Shown here: positions 27,382 through 34,757 of the stretch, in pieces
Layout: every line of letters begins with the position of its first letter
Numbering within the stretch: the first letter of the stretch is position 1
NCBI RefSeq assembly: GCF_020510585.1
Contig: NZ_CP075190.1
Location: 3,532,001-3,596,000, forward strand
Source of the DNA: Ferribacterium limneticum
GTDB lineage: Bacteria > Pseudomonadota > Gammaproteobacteria > Burkholderiales > Rhodocyclaceae
Reading direction: 5' to 3'
Length of the DNA stretch: 64,000 bases
Made by a program: the position numbers and the translations under genes
The notes under the pieces: generated by a model
What the model was told of the DNA's origin: nothing
What the model saw: the letters and a program-made list of their open reading frames with translations, nothing else
Database searches by the model: none

Positions 27382-28380
27382 ATGAACCCAAGCCAATCTA
27401 CCGCCCGCTTCTCGCCGGAACGCGCTCTGGAACTGGGTCGTCAGACCCTGAGCATTGAGGCTGCGGCGGTCGACGCTCTAAAAAGCCGAATAAACGGTGA
27501 CTTTGCCCGAGCCGTTGAATTGATCCTGAACAGCCACGGCCGCCTGATCGTCAGCGGCATGGGCAAATCCGGCCACATCGCCCGCAAGATCGCAGCCACC
27601 ATGGCCAGCACCGGCACCCCGGCCTATTTCGTTCATCCCGCAGAAGCCAGCCACGGCGACCTTGGCATGATCACCCGCGACGATGTTCTGCTCGCCCTCT
27701 CCAATTCCGGCGAGTCCGGCGAACTGCTCAGCATTCTGCCGGCGCTCAAACGGCAGGGTGCCAAAATCATCTCGATGACCGGCGTGCCGACTTCAACGCT
27801 GGCCCGCGAGGCCGACATTCACCTCGATGCCGGCGTTGCCCAGGAAGCCTGCCCGCACAACCTCGCCCCGACGGCCAGCACGACAGCGGCCCTGGCGCTC
27901 GGCGATGCGCTGGCCGTTGCCCTGCTCGACGCCCGCGGTTTCGGGCCGGATGACTTCGCCCGCTCGCACCCCGGCGGCTCGCTCGGTCGGCGCCTGCTCA
28001 CCCACGTTCGCGACGTCATGCGCGCCGATGACCGGGTTCCTGCCGTCGCACCCAATACGCCGATCACCGACGCCATCATCGCCATGTCGCGGGGCGGCCT
28101 GGGGCTGGTCGCGATTACCGGCACGGCCGGCGAGGTCCTCGGCATCTTCACCGACGGCGACCTGCGCCGCTCCTTCGAAAAACGCATCGACCTGCTGCAG
28201 GGCGACATCGCTTCGGTCATGTTCGCCGCGCCGCGCACCATCGGCCCCGACCGCCTCGCCGTCGAAGCCGTCGAAATGATGGAGCGCCTGCGCATCAACG
28301 CCCTGCTCGTCGTCGATGCCGACAATCACCTGATCGGCGCGCTGAACATGCACGATCTGTTTACCGCCAAGGTTATCTGA
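27382..28380 (+). CDS. kdsD: D-arabinose 5-phosphate isomerase
   Basis: A 332-residue enzyme that converts ribulose 5-phosphate to arabinose 5-phosphate, the first step of Kdo synthesis for LPS. A SIS domain (about 40-180, with GMGKSGHIARKIAATMASTG) is followed by two CBS domains. The SHGDLGM motif is intact. It overlaps kdsC by TGATG and leads a kdsD-kdsC-lptC-lptA operon. Confidence 0.96.
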   Translation: MNPSQSTARFSPERALELGRQTLSIEAAAVDALKSRINGDFARAVELILNSHGRLIVSGMGKSGHIARKIAATMASTGTPAYFVHPAEASHGDLGMITRDDVLLALSNSGESGELLSILPALKRQGAKIISMTGVPTSTLAREADIHLDAGVAQEACPHNLAPTASTTAALALGDALAVALLDARGFGPDDFARSHPGGSLGRRLLTHVRDVMRADDRVPAVAPNTPITDAIIAMSRGGLGLVAITGTAGEVLGIFTDGDLRRSFEKRIDLLQGDIASVMFAAPRTIGPDRLAVEAVEMMERLRINALLVVDADNHLIGALNMHDLFTAKVI

Positions 28381-28907
28381 TGGACATCAACGCCCGCGCC
28401 GCCAACATCAAGCTCGTCGCCTTCGACATCGACGGCGTGATGACCGATGGCGGCCTGCATTACACCGACGATGGTCACGAGCTGAAGACCTTCAACGTCC
28501 AGGACGGCCTCGGCGTTGTACTGCTGCGCCGCGCCGGCATCAAGGTGGCCATCATCACGGGGCGCACTTCGAACGTCGTCAATTGCCGCGCCAAGGATCT
28601 TGGCGTCGAACACGTCTTCCACGGGGTGGGCGACAAGGGCGCCGTTTCCGGCCAACTGCTCGAACAACTGGGGCTGCAATGGTCAGAACTCGCCTTCATG
28701 GGTGACGACCTGATCGACCTGCCAGCCATGACCCGCTGCGGACTGGCCATCGCGCCGGCCAACGCCCGCCCCGTCGTCAAGGAGCGCGCCCACATGGTGA
28801 CCGACGCGAGCGGCGGCAAGGGTGCCGTGCGCGAAGCCATCGAATTCATTCTCGCCGCCCAGGGCAAGCTCGAAGCGGCCTTCGCGCCCTACCTCGGCAC
28901 GAAATGA
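28380..28907 (+). CDS. kdsC: 3-deoxy-D-manno-octulosonate 8-phosphate phosphatase
   Basis: A 175-residue HAD-superfamily phosphatase (C0 type, no cap domain). The nucleophile motif is FDIDGVMTDG. It removes phosphate from Kdo-8-P. Conserved ITGRTSNVV and GDDLIDLP motifs are present. It overlaps kdsD and lptC (ATGA). Confidence 0.96.
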   Translation: MDINARAANIKLVAFDIDGVMTDGGLHYTDDGHELKTFNVQDGLGVVLLRRAGIKVAIITGRTSNVVNCRAKDLGVEHVFHGVGDKGAVSGQLLEQLGLQWSELAFMGDDLIDLPAMTRCGLAIAPANARPVVKERAHMVTDASGGKGAVREAIEFILAAQGKLEAAFAPYLGTK

Positions 28908-29485
28908 AACACTGGCCGAGCCAACTCTTTCCGGTCATCGTTCTGCTGGTCCTGGCCGGGCTCAGTTTTTGGCTGCAAAGTACCGTTGACCGTGGCGAAA
29001 CGCATAACGATGGCAAATTCCGCCACGATCCGGATGCGACGGCCGAGAACTTCACCGTGCGCCGTTTCGGCCAGAACGGCCAGATCAAATATCGGCTCAC
29101 CGCGCCGTATCTCGTGCACTACCCGGACGACGACACCTCCGAGCTGAAGTCGCCGACGTTGATCAGCTATCGCCCGGAAGGCGCCGCTGTCACCGTGACC
29201 GGCGATCACGCCAAAGTCACCGCCAAGGGCGAAACCATCTTTCTCTGGGACAATGTCAGCGTGGTCCGGGCGGCGACGCCGGACCGCCTGGAAATGGTTG
29301 CCCGCATGCCCGACCTGACCGCCCAGCCCGACGCCGGAATCGCCTTCACCGGCAGCCCGGTGGAAATCACTCAGGGGCAGTCCTGGGTCAAAGGCGTCGG
29401 AATCCATATCGACAACAACACCTCGACCCTCGTCCTGCAATCGCAGGTTCGCGGACAATACATTCGACCCAGGGCCGCGCCATGA
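28904..29485 (+). CDS. lptC: LPS export protein LptC
   Basis: A 193-residue bitopic protein: one N-terminal transmembrane helix (LFPVIVLLVLAGLSFWL) and a periplasmic beta-jellyroll of the LptC family. It links the LptBFG transporter to the LptA bridge. It overlaps kdsC and lptA by four bases each. A dispersed repeat copy lies just after the membrane helix (residues STVDRG), at the domain junction. Confidence 0.92.
   Translation: MKHWPSQLFPVIVLLVLAGLSFWLQSTVDRGETHNDGKFRHDPDATAENFTVRRFGQNGQIKYRLTAPYLVHYPDDDTSELKSPTLISYRPEGAAVTVTGDHAKVTAKGETIFLWDNVSVVRAATPDRLEMVARMPDLTAQPDAGIAFTGSPVEITQGQSWVKGVGIHIDNNTSTLVLQSQVRGQYIRPRAAP
28985..28993 (+). repeat. Dispersed repeat copy 4 (core), in lptC
   Basis: The core GTTGACCGT is preceded by GTTTTTGGCTGCAAAGTACC, a more divergent arm. 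It is translated in-frame. Confidence 0.65.
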
Positions 29486-30078
29486 CCACTCGACTTGCCA
29501 CGCTCACCATCTGCCTGCTAATCAGCCTCCCTGCCCTCGCCGAACGGGCTGACCGCGACAAGCCGATGCTGCTTGAGGCCAACCGTGTCTCGATCGATGA
29601 TGCGAAAAAAATCCAGATTCTCGAAGGCGATGTCCTGATCACCAAGGGCACGATGACCCTGAAAGCCGACCGCGTGGTGATCAAGGAAGACCAGTACGGT
29701 TTCCAGAAAGGCACAGCCTTCGGCGGCAAGAGCGGGCTCGCCCGTTTCCGCCAGAAACGCGACGGCAAGGAGGAATACGTCGAGGGCGAGGGCGAGCGCA
29801 TCGAGTACAACACCAACAGCGAAGTCGTCGAACTGTTCCATCGCGCCTGGGTCAAGAGCGGTGAGGACCAGGTTCGCGGCGACTACATCTGGTACGACGC
29901 GGTCAGTGAAAAATATCTCGTCACGGCCGGCGAAACGCGCGACCCGAAGGCGCCGCCGGGGCGTGTTCGCGTCGTCATTCAGCCGAAGAGCAAAGACAGC
30001 GAGGCGAAGCCGGCAAGCCGCGGCGAACGGCTGGAGCTCAAGGGCTCCGGCAACATAGGGTCGCAAAACGCACAATAG
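29482..30078 (+). CDS. lptA: LPS transport periplasmic protein LptA
   Basis: A 198-residue secreted protein: signal peptide ending LPALA near residue 20, then the OstA/LptA jellyroll (GDVLITKGTMTLKADRVVI). LptA oligomers carry LPS across the periplasm. A charged C-terminal tail is present. The usual downstream lptB and rpoN are not here; a hairpin and the phasin genes follow. Confidence 0.94.
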   Translation: MTTRLATLTICLLISLPALAERADRDKPMLLEANRVSIDDAKKIQILEGDVLITKGTMTLKADRVVIKEDQYGFQKGTAFGGKSGLARFRQKRDGKEEYVEGEGERIEYNTNSEVVELFHRAWVKSGEDQVRGDYIWYDAVSEKYLVTAGETRDPKAPPGRVRVVIQPKSKDSEAKPASRGERLELKGSGNIGSQNAQ

Positions 30079-30087
30079 CAGTGCGCC

Positions 30088-30115
30088 GCGGCGTTCCACC
30101 CACGGTGAACGCCGC
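30088..30115 (+). repeat. Hairpin downstream of lptA
   Basis: A perfect 9-bp inverted repeat (GCGGCGTTC and GAACGCCGC) with a 10-base loop starts 10 bases after the lptA stop. It has no U-tract, so it may be a Rho-type or RNA-stabilising end for the kds-lpt transcript. Confidence 0.5.
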
Positions 30116-30165
30116 TGTCCGCTGCGCCAGCAAAGCCGCCAAGCCAATGATTTTCATGGGCTTAT

Positions 30166-30192
30166 TTATTTTTGTGCACCGCACAAAAATAA
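30166..30192. promoter_or_regulatory. Operator-like palindrome upstream of phasin promoter
   Basis: A perfect 12-bp inverted repeat (TTATTTTTGTGC and its complement) with a 3-base centre ends two bases before the -35 box. A second TGC-rich element, GGTGCAGTGCAAC, overlaps the predicted start site near 30232-30244. TGC-rich palindromes are typical targets of the PHB regulator PhaR, so this is a candidate PhaR operator. It could also act as a terminator for transcripts arriving from lptA. Confidence 0.5.
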
Positions 30193-30194
30193 CG

Positions 30195-30222
30195 TTGACA
30201 ATACGACAATGATCCCTATAAT
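30195..30222 (+). promoter_or_regulatory. Consensus sigma-70 promoter of the phasin gene
   Basis: A perfect TTGACA (30195-30200) and perfect TATAAT (30217-30222) are separated by 16 bases. The start site would be near 30229, giving an 85-base leader. This predicts very strong basal transcription. Confidence 0.9.
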
Positions 30223-30313
30223 TAATGACATGGTGCAGTGCAACATCGCTTCATGGGATAGCGCTGCTACGGTTTTAAACTGTTCCGCATAACCTTAATT
30301 CTGGAGATAACCC

Positions 30314-30874
30314 ATGTTCAAGAACCCCGAGCAATTCGCTTCCGCCAACAAGGCTGCCGTTGATTCCCTGCTCTCCCTGGCCAACACCGCGCTGGCCTCT
30401 GCCGAGCGCATCGCTGCCCTGAACCTGAACACCGCCCGTTCGCTGGTTGAAGATTCCGTTTCCGGCGCCAAGGCCCTGATGGGTGCCAAGGACGTCCAGG
30501 AAGCCCTGTCGATCCAGGCTTCGCTGGCCCAGCCGAATGTCGAGAAGGCTGTTGCCTACTCGCGTTCCGTGTATGAAATCTCGGCCCAGACCCAGGAAGA
30601 ACTTTCCAAGATGGTCGAAGGCCAGTTCGGTGACTTCCAGAAGACCGTTGCCGGCCTGCTCGACAAGGCTGCCAAGTCTGCCCCGGCTGGTTCTGACGTT
30701 GCCGTTGCTGCCGTCAAGTCGGCCATCGCAGCCGCCACCTCCGCTTTCGACAACATGAACAAGGCTGCCAAGCAGGTTGCCGAGATCACCGAAGCCAATG
30801 TTGCTGCCGCCACCAACGCCACTGTCAAGGCTGTTGGCGCCACGGCTGCTGCCTCCAAGAAGGCTGCCAAGTAA
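30314..30874 (+). CDS. phaP: Phasin family protein 1
   Basis: A 186-residue, fully helical, Ala-rich protein of the Phasin_2 (PhaP) family. Phasins coat polyhydroxybutyrate granules. The family block NTARSLVEDSVSGAKALMGAKD is clear, and the Ala/Lys-rich tail (ASKKAAK) is typical of betaproteobacterial phasins. GGAG lies 7 bases before the ATG. It has a consensus promoter and a strong terminator of its own. Confidence 0.92.
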   Translation: MFKNPEQFASANKAAVDSLLSLANTALASAERIAALNLNTARSLVEDSVSGAKALMGAKDVQEALSIQASLAQPNVEKAVAYSRSVYEISAQTQEELSKMVEGQFGDFQKTVAGLLDKAAKSAPAGSDVAVAAVKSAIAAATSAFDNMNKAAKQVAEITEANVAAATNATVKAVGATAAASKKAAK

Positions 30875-30885
30875 GTAGTTGTAAG

Positions 30886-30915
30886 AGCCCCCACAGAAAT
30901 GTGGGGGCTTTGTTT
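30886..30915 (+). terminator. Intrinsic terminator after phasin 1
   Basis: A perfect 10-bp stem (AGCCCCCACA) with a GAAA tetraloop is followed by TTGTTTT. It separates the two phasin genes and may allow read-through. Confidence 0.9.
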
Positions 30916-30948
30916 TATCCATACCTGCAAATAAAACTGGAGATGACA

Positions 30949-31515
30949 ATGAGCAACCCGAACTTCGAACAACTGACCGCCGCCCAAAAAGCCAACGCCG
31001 AAGTCATGACGACCCTGCTGCGCACCGCCTTTGACGGCGTTGAACGTCTGACCGCCCTGAACATGGCCGCTTCCCGCGAGTTCTTCAACAACACGATGGC
31101 CGGTACCCAGCAACTGCTGAGCGCCAAGGATGCCAACGCTGTCGCCAAGCTCAACACCGAACTGACCCAGCCGAACGCCGCCAAGTGGATGGACTACTCG
31201 CGTAGCGTCTACGAACTGGTCGCCGAAATGCAGAAGGAAGTCACTTCGGTCATGGAATCCCAGTACGGCAGTTTCACCAAGAACATCAACAGCGCCGTCG
31301 AAAAGGCCAAGACCTCCGCACCGGTCGGTGGTGACGTTTTCGCCGCCACCATGCAGTCGATGCTGAACGCCTCGACCAAGGCCTTCGACAACATGACCGG
31401 CATGGCCAAGCAACTGTCCGACATCGCCGAAGCCAACATGGCTACCGCCAGCAAGGCTGCCGCTCCGGCCAAGACCAGCGCTACAGCTGCTGCTCGCAAG
31501 TCTGCTGCCAAGTAA
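30949..31515 (+). CDS. phaP: Phasin family protein 2
   Basis: A 188-residue paralogue of the preceding phasin, with the same helical layout and Ala/Lys tail (ARKSAAK). The start at 30949 is favoured because GGAG at 30939-30942 gives 6-base spacing; an ATG two codons earlier overlaps that site. No clear promoter is visible between the phasin 1 terminator and this gene, so read-through may supply it. The tandem pair probably arose by duplication. Confidence 0.9.
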   Translation: MSNPNFEQLTAAQKANAEVMTTLLRTAFDGVERLTALNMAASREFFNNTMAGTQQLLSAKDANAVAKLNTELTQPNAAKWMDYSRSVYELVAEMQKEVTSVMESQYGSFTKNINSAVEKAKTSAPVGGDVFAATMQSMLNASTKAFDNMTGMAKQLSDIAEANMATASKAAAPAKTSATAAARKSAAK

Positions 31516-31540
31516 TTCCGGCGCACTGCGCTGACGAAAA

Positions 31541-31567
31541 AGCCCGCGAGATTCGCGGGCTTTTTTA
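31541..31567 (+). terminator. Intrinsic terminator after phasin 2
   Basis: The stem AGCCCGCGA/TCGCGGGCT with a 3-base loop is followed by TTTTT. The transposon inserted immediately downstream of it, so the insertion damaged no gene on this side. Confidence 0.9.
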
Positions 31568-31575
31568 CGTCTGGC
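31568..31575. repeat. Left 8-bp target site duplication
   Basis: CGTCTGGC directly abuts the left terminal inverted repeat, and the same eight bases abut the right one at 48474-48481. The rejoined empty site would read through from the phasin terminator to the cinA-side intergenic region. Confidence 0.9.
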
Positions 31576-31599
31576 CGCTGTTATGTACATGTTGCACAA
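31576..31599 (+). repeat. Left terminal inverted repeat (24 bp)
   Basis: The outermost bases are CGCTGTTATG. The repeat is a perfect inverse match to 48450-48473, and similarity stops sharply after base 24. Confidence 0.93.
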
Positions 31600-31692
31600 A
31601 ATGCATGTAATCAATAGCTTGCTTTTGGCATAACGACTGAGCGCCAAATGCGCTTGAAACCCGCGATTTTGCTGGGTTCTTTGCCTAAAATA

Positions 31693-31733
31693 CTTTGTCC
31701 CCGGAAGACATTCTTTGTCCTCCGGGGACTTTG
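31693..31733 (+). repeat. Two subterminal 21-bp sites, left end
   Basis: Two adjoining copies of a spaced motif occur: CTTTGTCC-N5-AGACATTC (31693-31713) and CTTTGTCC-N5-GGACTTTG (31713-31733). They lie 117-157 bases inside the left terminus. The second matches the right-end site base for base outside its 5-bp spacer. Between 31600 and 31818 no gene is seen. A 9-bp inverted repeat (GTCCCCGGA) links the two copies and could also form a hairpin. Confidence 0.75.
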
Positions 31734-31818
31734 TTTTGGGTGGAATTTTTGGTACGAAAAAATCGCCTTAAGACTGAGATTTTTAGACGAAATATCGTTC
31801 CGCTTGCGCAACTCGACT

Positions 31819-32064
31819 TTATTTGTCGTTTGCCATCAACACGTCACCATGGCGTCGGTTTGGCCACGCATCACAAATGATTCTCTGTGCCATAGCAAAC
31901 GCGCAGTCCCGATGCATCAGCACCCGAGAAAGCGTTCCTGGAGTGATATGAGCATCGTAGGAAACTACTGGCCCATCAATTTTCTGACCACAGCAAAAGC
32001 ACTGCTCATGAACGGTGAAGGGGCTTTCTTCTTTAGCAACGAAGGCGCTGATTGAATATGTCAT
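31819..32064 (-). CDS. Small Cys-rich hypothetical protein
   Basis: An 81-residue product with a zinc-knuckle-like CFCCGQ motif near residues 22-27 and a second Cys-containing segment (HRDCAFAMAQRIICDAW). I do not recognise the family. It follows the 186-residue gene by 16 bases in the same direction and may be its operon partner. The ribosome site is weak. Confidence 0.5.
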   Translation of the reverse strand: MTYSISAFVAKEESPFTVHEQCFCCGQKIDGPVVSYDAHITPGTLSRVLMHRDCAFAMAQRIICDAWPNRRHGDVLMANDK

Positions 32065-32080
32065 TTTTCGTCTTTGTTTC

Positions 32081-32641
32081 TCAGATCAGAATTTGAGGGT
32101 GTAAGAGTTGCAATGTATTGTTATTGGAAACGTGGATTTCCTTTACCCCCAAGGCGTCTGCCCTGTGTATTAAAGGCATGAGTTCCCAAAACTCAGGCGA
32201 CTCGGCTTCTACTGCGGAAAATCTTTCGAGGATTTCCATTTTCGCATCAAGAAGACCTTCGGATATGAAGCGTTTTACCAACTGCAAGGCGTGAGCTTTT
32301 GTGTACTTCCCTCGCAACGCCTGCCATCCGCCTTGTAGGTAGAAGTCCCAACTATCAAGGAACGGAGTTCGAGACTCCTTGAATCCATCGTAAGGCTTCA
32401 CCTTGTCACGCCAGGACTTATAGCGGCTTGATTGCAGGAGGTTGAATAGCCTTCCAACCCTGAAGTTCTTGTCGGCCACACTGGATTTACCGGCTTCCTT
32501 CGCGGCGGAAAGACTTGGGAAGCAATCATCACCTGTCTCTGGAAAAGAGGTAATTTGCCCATTGGGGCTGAGAAACAGAGGGGATGAATAGCGACGTTTG
32601 CGCCCTGTGTCACCAAGCAATTCAACAAAAAAAGCAGCCAT
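32081..32641 (-). CDS. Hypothetical protein of transposon cargo
   Basis: A 186-residue protein without a recognised domain. The N terminus (MAAFFVELLGDTGRKRRYSSPLF) looks beta-rich, followed by a helical part. No signal peptide or membrane segment is seen. It lies 12 bases after the gene at 32654 and probably shares its regulated transcript. Confidence 0.55.
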   Translation of the reverse strand: MAAFFVELLGDTGRKRRYSSPLFLSPNGQITSFPETGDDCFPSLSAAKEAGKSSVADKNFRVGRLFNLLQSSRYKSWRDKVKPYDGFKESRTPFLDSWDFYLQGGWQALRGKYTKAHALQLVKRFISEGLLDAKMEILERFSAVEAESPEFWELMPLIHRADALGVKEIHVSNNNTLQLLHPQILI

Positions 32642-32653
32642 AACCGACGACTC

Positions 32654-32986
32654 TTAGGTAGGAAGGATGTCTGAGGCTTTCTTGCGCCCCTTCATCGCCG
32701 AATCCATTGAGCGGATGCGGGTGTATTCGATTTTGTCCAGATGTTCCGGCCCTAGAGCCTGCTCAATAGCGTGAAGGCCACTCGCTATAACGTCTTCCAG
32801 CATGTGAGCAAAAGGAACGCCTGCTGCCTCGGCGAGTGCCAATATACGGTCATGGTTGTGCAGCCTAAAGCGATGGCTGCGGGGAACGGTCAACCCTGCG
32901 TAATCAGACAACCCCGACCGAAGGACAATGGCTGCCGCTTGCTGGGCTGGGGTGGGTTCCGGCGACTCTGTAGCTCGATCTGGCAT
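32654..32986 (-). CDS. Small putative DNA-binding protein (RHH-like)
   Basis: A 110-residue protein. Residues about 40-85 (VPRSHRFRLHNHDRILALAE) resemble a short strand followed by two helices, as in ribbon-helix-helix-type regulators, but the match is weak. The ATG at 32986 is chosen over an upstream GTG at 33010, because that GTG lies inside the palindromic operator at 32987-33023 and homologous starts usually follow such sites. It is likely an autoregulator of the 32654-32081-31819 group. Confidence 0.5.
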   Translation of the reverse strand: MPDRATESPEPTPAQQAAAIVLRSGLSDYAGLTVPRSHRFRLHNHDRILALAEAAGVPFAHMLEDVIASGLHAIEQALGPEHLDKIEYTRIRSMDSAMKGRKKASDILPT

Positions 32987-33023
32987 TTGTGTATCTCTTG
33001 TGTGATACACGTAAAATACACAA
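32987..33023. promoter_or_regulatory. Nested palindromes before the RHH-like gene
   Basis: Two nested inverted repeats occur: TTGTGTAT...ATACACAA (32987-32994 and 33016-33023) and GTGTATC...GATACAC (32989-32995 and 33004-33010). They directly precede the start codon, as expected of an autoregulatory operator. Confidence 0.6.
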
Positions 33024-33084
33024 GCAAATTGCCATCGTCAAGTGATTCACCGTGGTTGTATCTGTATCAGGCTGATCTCTCGAT

Positions 33085-34083
33085 CTAGGTGGCCAGTTTT
33101 TTTCTCAGAGAGTCAGCTTTGCGCTTGACCCCTATTTTGGGATTGATTGCCAATGCCTGATCGAAAGCGGCCAAAGCCTTTTCATTGTTCTGCAAGAATT
33201 CATGGGCCAATCCTTGGACCTTCAGAGCGACAGCTTTCCAACCCTGGTCATTATCGGCACCATTGCCACATGCTCTTGTTGCTGCATCAAGGGCTGCTTT
33301 GGCAAGCTGCTCATTGAGACCTGGGGCCTTTAAGATTTCCTCTGCGGCCATCAGAGCTACGTCATACCGCTTGGATTCTAGTCGTGCAGCACCGAATCTA
33401 TCTGAGTCGACGAACTGGCCCTGCATGTCGTAGTGAAACGTACCTATCCCGTTTATGACTACGCCGATTTGAGATTTTCCCTCCTCAAATCGATATTTAT
33501 CTGCCCATCCTGTAGGTGGATGTATTGAAAAAAGTTGTGCATTCCCCTCAATATCAAATGCAGTGAGACGATTACCGTCTTCACCAACAGGAGAGTTTGC
33601 CGTTTGGCAGATTGCATAACGGCCACTGTCTGATATGGCGCTGTTATAGAGGTTGGCATTGAATTTCTTCTTGGTCAGTTGCTTGCCGTCAGAAGAGAAT
33701 ACATAGAATGTTCCTGACAATTCGCTACTGAAATGCCAGTCTTCAATAGAGAAGTTGCCGTTATCAGCGACATTGCCGGAGTTAGGGCGCTCCAGCTTAC
33801 CCTGTAGTACAACTGCCTTCTGCTGAGCGCTATACAAGACATAGCGACCTTTGCCACTGTCTCGATGCCCGCCTCGTTGTCCCGCTTCGTCGCTATCGCT
33901 CCAGCAAAGTACCCATTCGCCAGAATGTGATTTACTAAACTGACCAAAGAAGCCTATTGACGGTATCTCAACGAATTTGTCGTGAAAGGAAATTGCCCCT
34001 GCCGACACAGGCCGAGGTGTTGGTTGTTGCGCTGCTTTCGTCTGGCGCTTGTTGCCGCCAAAGAGAAAATCCAATAAACCCAT
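33085..34083 (-). CDS. Beta-propeller/TPR-like hypothetical protein
   Basis: A 332-residue protein starting MGLLDFLFGGNKR at an ATG preceded by a strong GGGGGG ribosome site; longer upstream codons are shadow sequence. Residues about 40-235 show repeated WD-like strands with aromatic ends (GEWVLCWSDSDE, GRYVLYSAQQ, SGRYAICQTA). The C-terminal 80 residues look like a TPR pair (EKALAAFDQALAINPKIG). No enzyme motif is seen. It is the last gene of the minus-strand group that starts with the CoiA-like nuclease. Confidence 0.6.
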   Translation of the reverse strand: MGLLDFLFGGNKRQTKAAQQPTPRPVSAGAISFHDKFVEIPSIGFFGQFSKSHSGEWVLCWSDSDEAGQRGGHRDSGKGRYVLYSAQQKAVVLQGKLERPNSGNVADNGNFSIEDWHFSSELSGTFYVFSSDGKQLTKKKFNANLYNSAISDSGRYAICQTANSPVGEDGNRLTAFDIEGNAQLFSIHPPTGWADKYRFEEGKSQIGVVINGIGTFHYDMQGQFVDSDRFGAARLESKRYDVALMAAEEILKAPGLNEQLAKAALDAATRACGNGADNDQGWKAVALKVQGLAHEFLQNNEKALAAFDQALAINPKIGVKRKADSLRKKLAT

Positions 34084-34094
34084 GTGATCCCCCC

Positions 34095-34415
34095 TTAAAG
34101 ACCCAGCTTTCGCACGGCCCATTCCTGGCCAGCGGCACCAAGCATGCTCTGCCAATCATCAAAACTTGAGACCGAGCGGATAAATGTATCCCATTCGTCA
34201 TCTGGAATAGCCGCAAAGTCTTCTTGGGTTTCGATCTTAAAGCCACTTGCTTCGAACATCGCATCCGATGAAGCAAAGGAAGTGTGCTTGGCAATGAATT
34301 CATCCGTAAGAAGTTCTGAGACGGGAACGCTGTGTTCACCATCTAGCGCTTCGGCATTTTTGGCCAAGTCATCAAGCTTCTGTTGCAGTTCATCGAGTCC
34401 GTCAATTTTGAACAT
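34095..34415 (-). CDS. Small acidic hypothetical protein
   Basis: A 106-residue acidic protein starting MFKIDGLDELQQKLDDLAKN. This N terminus is common in small phage-type and defence-island proteins of unknown role. AAGGAA precedes the ATG. It lies 11 bases before the propeller/TPR gene. The C-terminal half (DDEWDTFIRSVSSFDDWQ) has no recognised match. Confidence 0.55.
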   Translation of the reverse strand: MFKIDGLDELQQKLDDLAKNAEALDGEHSVPVSELLTDEFIAKHTSFASSDAMFEASGFKIETQEDFAAIPDDEWDTFIRSVSSFDDWQSMLGAAGQEWAVRKLGL

Positions 34416-34465
34416 TGAAATTCCTTTCTCAGGGGAAGGTAAGTAGCTGGATAAAAACCTTGGTA

Positions 34466-34747
34466 TCAGAGGTATAGAAGCCGTTTCCGGTCTTTCTTGT
34501 AGCATTTGAAGGCAAGGACAAGAAAACTGCACAAGGCGAGCCAGGCTGCCTTGTCATAGCGATGGGCAATTTTTTCTCGAATGGCGTCTGTCATCGGAGC
34601 AAACATGCCGTGCAACTCAAAATGGCTGGTGAAGTAATCACCCACCAAAAGAATGCCGACGAAGAACAGTGCGCCAAAAAATAAAGCTAGCTGGGTTCTT
34701 GCTGAGTATGCAATGACCATCAAAAACTCTTCAAATGCTTCTCGCAT
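34466..34747 (-). CDS. Small membrane protein with two transmembrane helices
   Basis: A 93-residue protein with two hydrophobic segments (LALFFGALFFVGILLVGDYF and AAWLALCSFLVLAF) and a basic tail. It begins 10 bases after the CoiA-like nuclease gene, in the same direction. A nuclease followed by a small membrane protein is a recurring layout in antiphage systems; the function here is unknown. Confidence 0.55.
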   Translation of the reverse strand: MREAFEEFLMVIAYSARTQLALFFGALFFVGILLVGDYFTSHFELHGMFAPMTDAIREKIAHRYDKAAWLALCSFLVLAFKCYKKDRKRLLYL

Positions 34748-34757
34748 CACTACTCTT

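Noticed and set aside
31648..32055. Plus-strand frame of 135 residues at the left end of the transposon
   Set aside because: It overlaps the better supported minus-strand Cys-rich gene and crosses the subterminal sites; its composition is not protein-like.
32886..32894. An eleventh exact core of the dispersed repeat, inside the transposon
   Set aside because: The core GTTGACCGT occurs on the minus strand, but without the AT-rich arm, in a coding region. One chance match is close to expectation.
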